64,000 bases of DNA, from assembly GCF_030445035.2 (NCBI RefSeq), contig NC_080673.1, positions 163,490,216 through 163,554,215 of the forward strand, written 5' to 3'. Position numbers and translations under genes: made by a program. This DNA comes from Dasypus novemcinctus. Its lineage: Eukaryota > Chordata > Mammalia > Cingulata > Dasypodidae. Shown in pieces: positions 58,736 to 64,000 of this stretch. The notes below the pieces were generated by a model, which saw nothing but the letters and a program-made list of their open reading frames with translations, had not been told where the DNA came from and ran no database searches. Within the stretch, counting starts at the first letter, position 1; every line of letters starts with the position of its first letter.

Positions 58736-60059
58736 CTGAGGATTTTACATCAGCCTCTGTTTAGGATTTCCTGGTATTTTTCTGAATATAAAATTTTATA
58801 ACAGAAATCCATAGCTCAAAGTAACCTTATTAAATATACATGTGTAGATATACTTCTCTCTTAAGTAGAGATGTAAGCCTTCAACTTCCTTCCTTATGAC
58901 AGGTCAATTAGGAAAGTCCTCATATAATCTCACACAGTATTTAGTGCTTCAATAATACTGCTTTTGACATGGCCTTTATGGAAATATAGGGATTTTATGT
59001 AAGTACATTATGGCATCTTCTGAAGACTGTTTTTTTTTTTCTCCAAAAAAAACTCCTTTTTTATAAAGTAGATTTGATAAGCAAAACCCATCCTGCCCTA
59101 TCTTCCTATTAGTTTTCATTTAAATGGTGTGAAAGAAGTTTCCTCCCAGCTCCTGCAGCCCATCTTTTCCCCTTGTCCCTTCCTGACCCCCATGTGATTT
59201 GATTTAGCCCTGCCTCTGTTCCTAAAACTGTAGGTGAGAGAGCTTTAAGGAACTCTGATTTAGCCGCCTAGGAAAGTCGCACAAAATCACCTTGTCACCA
59301 TTTCTCTGACCTGAATAACTGTCACAATAATTTGTAGAACTGCAGAACTGGGGACTCTCCCTTGTTCTTGGTAGTCTCCCCCTCAACAAAGATACCTGTT
59401 CCCTGACCTTAGCTTGAGCTATGGAGTTGCTGTGAGCCATTCTGATGCCAACCAGAGCTGCCAGGATCTCTGGATATCATAGGCTTGCGCTTTCCCCATT
59501 GTTGCTTTTGGCCATCTTGTCTAGACAAACCTGTTGTTTCCTGCTGGGAGTCTTGGTTCTGAGTGTACATGTTATCTGTAACCATTTCCTCTGGACTCCT
59601 TGCTCTGCAGCTTATTGTCATCCTAATGGTGTGATTAGTTGACCCTTTCCAATCCCCCTAAAGTCTGTCTCATTCTGCCTTTTTTTCTTTTTTTTTTTTT
59701 TTTACCTCAAGCCATGTCATATCTCTAATCAAAGAAATAAACTGATCTTTCTATACAGATTTTACTCAGATTTGATGTGCTACACTTTTACTTTAAGCCC
59801 ATTTGGGTTCTATCCATGTCAGTGTCAGAGTGGTTCTGAGACATGTTCTCAGGTGAGCTTAGTCAACTTTTAGTAACTGTTTATTATCACAGTTTTGGGT
59901 AAAGGTTAGAGAAATATCATGAGGAAGAATCATTCTTTCTGCCATCTTTCCTGCAAAGTGTGTCCATTTACCAATACGGACAGGGCAATAGGAGGCTTGT
60001 ATTATATGGATTGTTTTATAGCCACTTTGTGTTTCCTCAGCGGTATGGCAGTTGACTGC

Positions 60060-60225
60060 ACAGTGAATTAAATTGGGGAGCTTTTAAACAATGCTAATGG
60101 CTGGACCCATCCCGTGTCAATGGAAACAGTCTATAGGGATAGGGACCAAATCACTGATATTTTTAAAAATCTCGCTATCTAATTCTAATGTGGCAGGAGC
60201 ATTGAAAAGCACTGGTATAGATCCT
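60060..60225. mobile_element. MER5-type hAT fragment
   Basis: AATTAAATTGGGGAGCTTTT, AATGGCTGGACCCATCCCG, GGGACCAAATCACTGATATT, and a right end CATTGAAAAGCACTGG resemble diverged MER5-group sequence (TGGGTCCCACCC; CAGTG termini). Confidence 0.5.
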
Positions 60226-61799
60226 TGGAATAACTTGCTTGTAGAGAGAATGAGGAATTGATTATATAAAGCCATATATGTTGCCAGCCAAGAAACCAAG
60301 AATGCAATGGTATTTTTGGTAAAATTTTTGTCTGTCGCTCTTATGAGTCTGATTATTCTCTTAATTCCCTCTCTCAGAAATGGTGTATATAACAATACTT
60401 GATTATGAGGTTTTGAAGACTTCCTTTAAAATTCTGGATTAAACATTCAATTTCAGTATAACTGAATGAATAGTACAACACATTTAGTTTATTCTTAGCT
60501 GATTTTTATATCTGCTCTGTGAGCTTGTTGAATGTGAGTTTTTCTGCAGTGTCATTAATAATTTTTTTTTCTAATCTGCTTACTTTCAGTATTTTGTAGT
60601 AATTAATCTCTTTATTCATTTGGTATTTGTCGTCCAAGTGTTTAGACATTTATAACTGGTAAAAACAGCTTAAACTTTGTAAACTGCTGTGACAACTTCA
60701 TTTTCAAGGGATGTATTTTCTTTAGTTTGCAATTATTAACTTGTCCCACCAGGATATGAAATTGCCTTTTACAGGTTAGTGTACAGAAAATGAAAACTTA
60801 TCATAAGTCTCAGTTTACCTGCCTTCCCTGTTTGCTGAGATGAAGCCCATTTTTGATATTCTTAATTTAGCAAATATGTTTTCTTTGTGATGCCTGGGGT
60901 GGATGTCAGGTTTAGGATGAGGACATTATTCACTGCTGATGGCAAGCGTTATTATTCCAAGCTCTGAGGATTAGAAAACAATCACCACGGTGTGTTGGCT
61001 GGAGTGCACTGTGTCCAACTCTTGTGTGATAGTTTTTTTATCATTTTTTTCAATCTTTATTTTTTCCACACTTAGACTTTCCTTTATTTGTGACCAATAA
61101 TATGATTTAAACTCTGCAGGTAGTGAAAATCTTTCTTAAAAGCCAGAATTTGAACTAGGACGGGAACAAAAGTTCTACAGTTTCTGTTCAATATGACCCA
61201 GACAGCTATTTATTCCTGTGTTTTGTTTAAAGTCCAGTAATAAATCATTACAAAAGTTGGCCTTTTGTTGACTTCCAAGTGAAAATAATTAGCAAAGGAT
61301 ATTAAAAGCCTTTTTAATTTCCCCAGGTGCCAAGTTAAATCTCTTGATTTTAGTAAGTGACTTTCCCTGTGGAATATGTCCTTCTGGTTGGTGAAACCAC
61401 TCCTAGATGCTTAAATTTTAACTAAGTCTGAATACTAAGTCCTTCAGTCTGACCGTAATAGTTTCTTTTTAAGATGTCAAACATTTTTTCAGCTGTAATT
61501 GTCCTTTTCTTTTAAAAAAATCCATTGACGCTAGCTAATGGAATCACCATCTTGGCTGTTTATGCTTCTTGTGTTTTCAGTGTATTTGGTACCTGACAAT
61601 GTGACATGGTAGTCACTTAACAGGTATATTTTGTGATACAACAAAACTTGAGACTATAACTTTTATTTAGTGCTGTCCCCACTCTTTATTTTTTCCCCTA
61701 GAAGTCCAGTTTCCTTAGCATCTTAAGCCAATGCCCTATACAATTATTGACTTAAGAGAAAGTGAAATGAGGTACTAGTGGGCCAGATAGGGTTAAAGT

Positions 61800-61928
61800 C
61801 TTATTTGGGTTCTGGTCCTTCCAAACTGCGTGGCCCTGGGCAAGTCATTTAACCTGAGACTCCTATTTTTTAAGTAAAATAGTAATGATAGTACCTACCA
61901 GTAAATCATCTGCCTGTTGGATAGAGAA
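61800..61928 (+). repeat. MIR SINE fragment
   Basis: GGCCCTGGGCAAGTCATTTA, ACCTGAGACTCCTATTTTTT, AATGATAGTACCTACC: the sense MIR core (family CTTGGGCAAGTTACTTAACC...GATAATAGTACCTACC). Confidence 0.8.
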
Positions 61929-61929
61929 T

Positions 61930-62035
61930 AAATTGTAGTCCAGCTAAGCCTGGCTGCATCCTGGAATCTCCCAAAGAGTTTTAAATATGCTGATCCACAT
62001 ATCCCACCCCCAGTGATTATGATTTCATCTTGGGT
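61930..62035 (-). mobile_element. MER5-type hAT fragment
   Basis: GGCTGCATCCTGGAATCTCC, AAAGAGTTTTAAATATGCTG, ATATCCCACCCCCAGTGATT: antisense MER5-group core (family GAATCACCTGGGGAGCTTTTAAAAATACAGATGCC). Confidence 0.6.
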
Positions 62036-62074
62036 GTAAGAGTTAAAACAACAAAAGACAGCGGTAGTTTGGGC

Positions 62075-62285
62075 TAGTTGATATCAGTGGGGGAGCGAGA
62101 GGAGATTGCATTTAGGATATCATATGAAAGTAAATATAACAGATTTGTTGATGGATACGATGTGAAGTGTTAAGGACAAAGAGGAGTCAAGAATGAATAA
62201 CATTTGGGTCCCTGAGCCCAAAATAATGGCACTGTTTACTGAGATAGAAAAACTCTGGGATAAAGACTTAAAACCTGCCTGCATC
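62075..62285 (-). mobile_element. L2 LINE fragment
   Basis: TGTTGATGGATACGATGTGA, AAAGAGGAGTCAAGAATGAA, GGCACTGTTTACTGAGATAG and AAAAACTCTGGGA are antisense L2 blocks. It sits beside MIR and MER5 fragments in the intron. Confidence 0.7.
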
Positions 62286-63550
62286 TTAGAAAAGGGTTAA
62301 TGTATCAAAACAGTGTATGTTGGTATACATTTCCTTTGTTCTCTCAGAAAGCGGATTGCATTTATCCTCAAATCAGGTCTTCAGTTGTTTCCATCCCCTC
62401 CTTCCTCCATCTTCTTTTCTCTGAACATTCTTTAGAATTTCAGTAAACATAGCTACTACTGTCTTCCCTGTTCCTCATTGCTATGAATTTTAGGTATCTA
62501 GGAATTGTATGGATTTAGTCTACTTGAGATTAATAATTGTATGGACAGGACTTTTTTCTACATAATCACTGTGTTCTTTTGTCTCCTGAGTGCTCCAAAC
62601 TGCATAGACATTCTCTTGAGTGGAGAAATTAAATGAACTCACTTGATATAAAGTAGGTGCTTAGCAAACATTACTTGAATCTGTGTCTGGTGAGTGAACT
62701 CTAATGTGGGAATGTTTTAGAAATCTCATGGTGGTTTCTTATTGTGTATGGACCCATTGTACCTTGCTTGACAGTGGCCCTAGATGTGTCTGCAGACCTA
62801 GGTGGTGGGGCTAACTGCACAATTCCATTATGTGGTGGTAGCAGCAGGAGGTAAAAAAACTGCATTAGGAGATTCTGTGGACACTGGGTGGTTTGTATTT
62901 GTGGTGTTAGGAGGTTCTTCAAGCATCTGTCCTCTCATTGTACTTGTTCTTCCTGTGAATTGCATAGGGCTGATGTTACACTGTGTAGGTGTCATTATTT
63001 TAATGGCACTGAGCACTGTACTGGGTCTTTTAAGTCTTTGCAGCCCACCAGCTGTCATTCACACATCCTAGTTTAATCTTCTCAGTGGAGGTTTCTGTAT
63101 ACTTTCTTAGCCACATCCTGACACACTGGAAGGTGGCAGTTATGCTTTACTTGCTTTTGCTCAAATGAGTTCTAGGTCTTTGAGTCTGTCTTGTCTAACC
63201 AGTCTTGGTGGCTTTCTAAATACTGCCCACAATGCTTCTGGCAGAGGAGCCACCCCAGAACCAGAGTCTTTCTGGGGCGTGGTGGAGTTCTCGCACATGG
63301 GCCCATATGCAAGGTGCTCCTTTCTGGATTTCCTGTTTTTCCAGCCTTGTATGATGACTTGTTGATTCTTTTATATGCCAGATTGTGATACTGTTTGTCA
63401 TCAATAGATTAGAGTATCACACCTTCCTTTCTTCTTTAGAAGGTATCTGTTTCAATAAAGTAAAAAGCTGTTGCTGTTGCTTGTGGGCAATTTATGTTGC
63501 TTTGTGTGCTGCGTAATTGGCAGGTAGGCTTTAATTTCTTTGGGTGTGTT

Positions 63551-63568
63551 TGTGTGTGTGTGTGTGTG
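63551..63568. repeat. (TG)n microsatellite
   Basis: About nine TG dinucleotides, ending 50 bp upstream of the splice-like sequence at 63619. Confidence 0.9.
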
Positions 63569-64000
63569 GTTGAGACCTTGTTAAAAAAAATAAGAATGAA
63601 TTATTTTTTTCTCTCCAGCAAAGTCACAATGGAGGTAAGAAGCATGTTCCAGTCAAACTGAGACTAAAACAGGAGCAAAATGTTATTTGAGTGTTTCTGC
63701 TTCTTTTAATAAGATGTTGCAACTAGACATGTAGCAGCCTGTTTTTATGTTATAAAATGCAAAAATAGCTCTAAAAATTTTTTTAAAGTTGTAATAACTC
63801 AGACAACTTTCACAGCTTTTTATTAATATTTTCATGTACATTTTAAAAGGGTTGACTCATTCAGAACTATAATCCACAATGAACATATTGCTGCTAAAGT
63901 CAGTGGGGTTAACTATCCTGCAAATATTTATATCACCTAATGCAGTAATTCTCTTTTCCATATATAAAATGTGAAAACTTACTCTCCACACTAGCGCTGT
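63569..64000. other. ATP8A1: Intron end of window, no exon assigned
   Basis: AT-rich intronic sequence. It holds the 16-bp splice-flanked candidate at 63619-63634, described in the findings, and nothing else identified. Confidence 0.4.

Larger units (their letters stand above)
48270..64000 (+). other. ATP8A1: ATP8A1 intron 1 (5' part)
   Basis: Begins with the donor GTGAGT. I looked for exon 2, which should continue with a tail rich in acidic and threonine residues leading to the first conserved P4-ATPase segment, and did not find it, so the intron exceeds 15.7 kb. The first kilobase (to about 49150) is still GC-rich and repeat-poor. From 49900 on, old repeats appear and are listed separately. 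Stretches without an entry (48600-49890, 50080-50940, 51120-51640, 52570-54220, 58740-60060, 60230-61800, 62290-63540) contain nothing else I can identify. Confidence 0.8.

Noticed and set aside
48270..64000. ATP8A1 exon 2
   Set aside because: I looked for a splice-flanked segment continuing the N-tail in phase 1 and saw none. The only strong acceptor-donor pair, at 63619-63634, has the wrong length for frame.
1..64000. CRISPR arrays, operons, prophage or bacterial features
   Set aside because: No regularly spaced direct repeats with unique spacers and no dense coding. The window is mammalian genomic DNA.

Overview
This window looks like a vertebrate, almost certainly placental-mammal, nuclear genome: AT-rich, dominated by L1, L2, MIR, hAT and endogenous-retrovirus LTR remnants, with one CpG island and one recognisable protein-coding exon. 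The species signal comes from the SINEs. At least twelve insertions carry a tRNA-like head with a B-box such as GGTTCAAACCCCGGGCC or GGTTCAATCCCTGGTACC, matching what I remember of the DAS-SINE family of xenarthrans. The most likely source is an armadillo (Dasypus); another xenarthran is not excluded. No search was run.

Layout. Positions 1-47300 are intergenic and repeat-rich. From 4795 to 14672 lies one minus-strand L1 of about 6.1 kb once its four later insertions are subtracted: a solo class-II-like LTR, an ERVL-MaLR provirus with two LTRs and a leucine-type primer-binding site, a DAS-SINE and an ERVL-type LTR. A second long L1 (18272-24734, minus) follows, then scattered LTRs, including one at 25523-25924 with tandem repeats in its U3, and MIR, L2, hAT and SINE copies. 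An internally deleted L1 lies at 35108-36332 and an L1 3' end at 42580-44235 is split by a young DAS-SINE.

A repeat-poor block begins near 45200 and leads into a CpG island (about 47330-48560). Inside it, 48221-48269 encodes MPTMRRTVSEIRSRAEG and stops at a consensus splice donor. I recognise this as the first coding exon of ATP8A1, a P4-ATPase phospholipid flippase, on the plus strand. The rest of the window (48270-64000) is the start of its intron 1; I did not find exon 2. This intron holds MIR, L2, hAT and L1 fragments, a head-to-tail SINE dimer and a 16-bp sequence flanked by convincing splice signals.

No RNA gene, CRISPR array or second host gene could be supported. Nearly all open reading frames here are shadows of repeats or of the GC-rich island. 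I did not find an obviously new biological system. The best leads are the nested mobile-element history, the CpG-rich LTR, the SINE dimers and the possible micro-exon.
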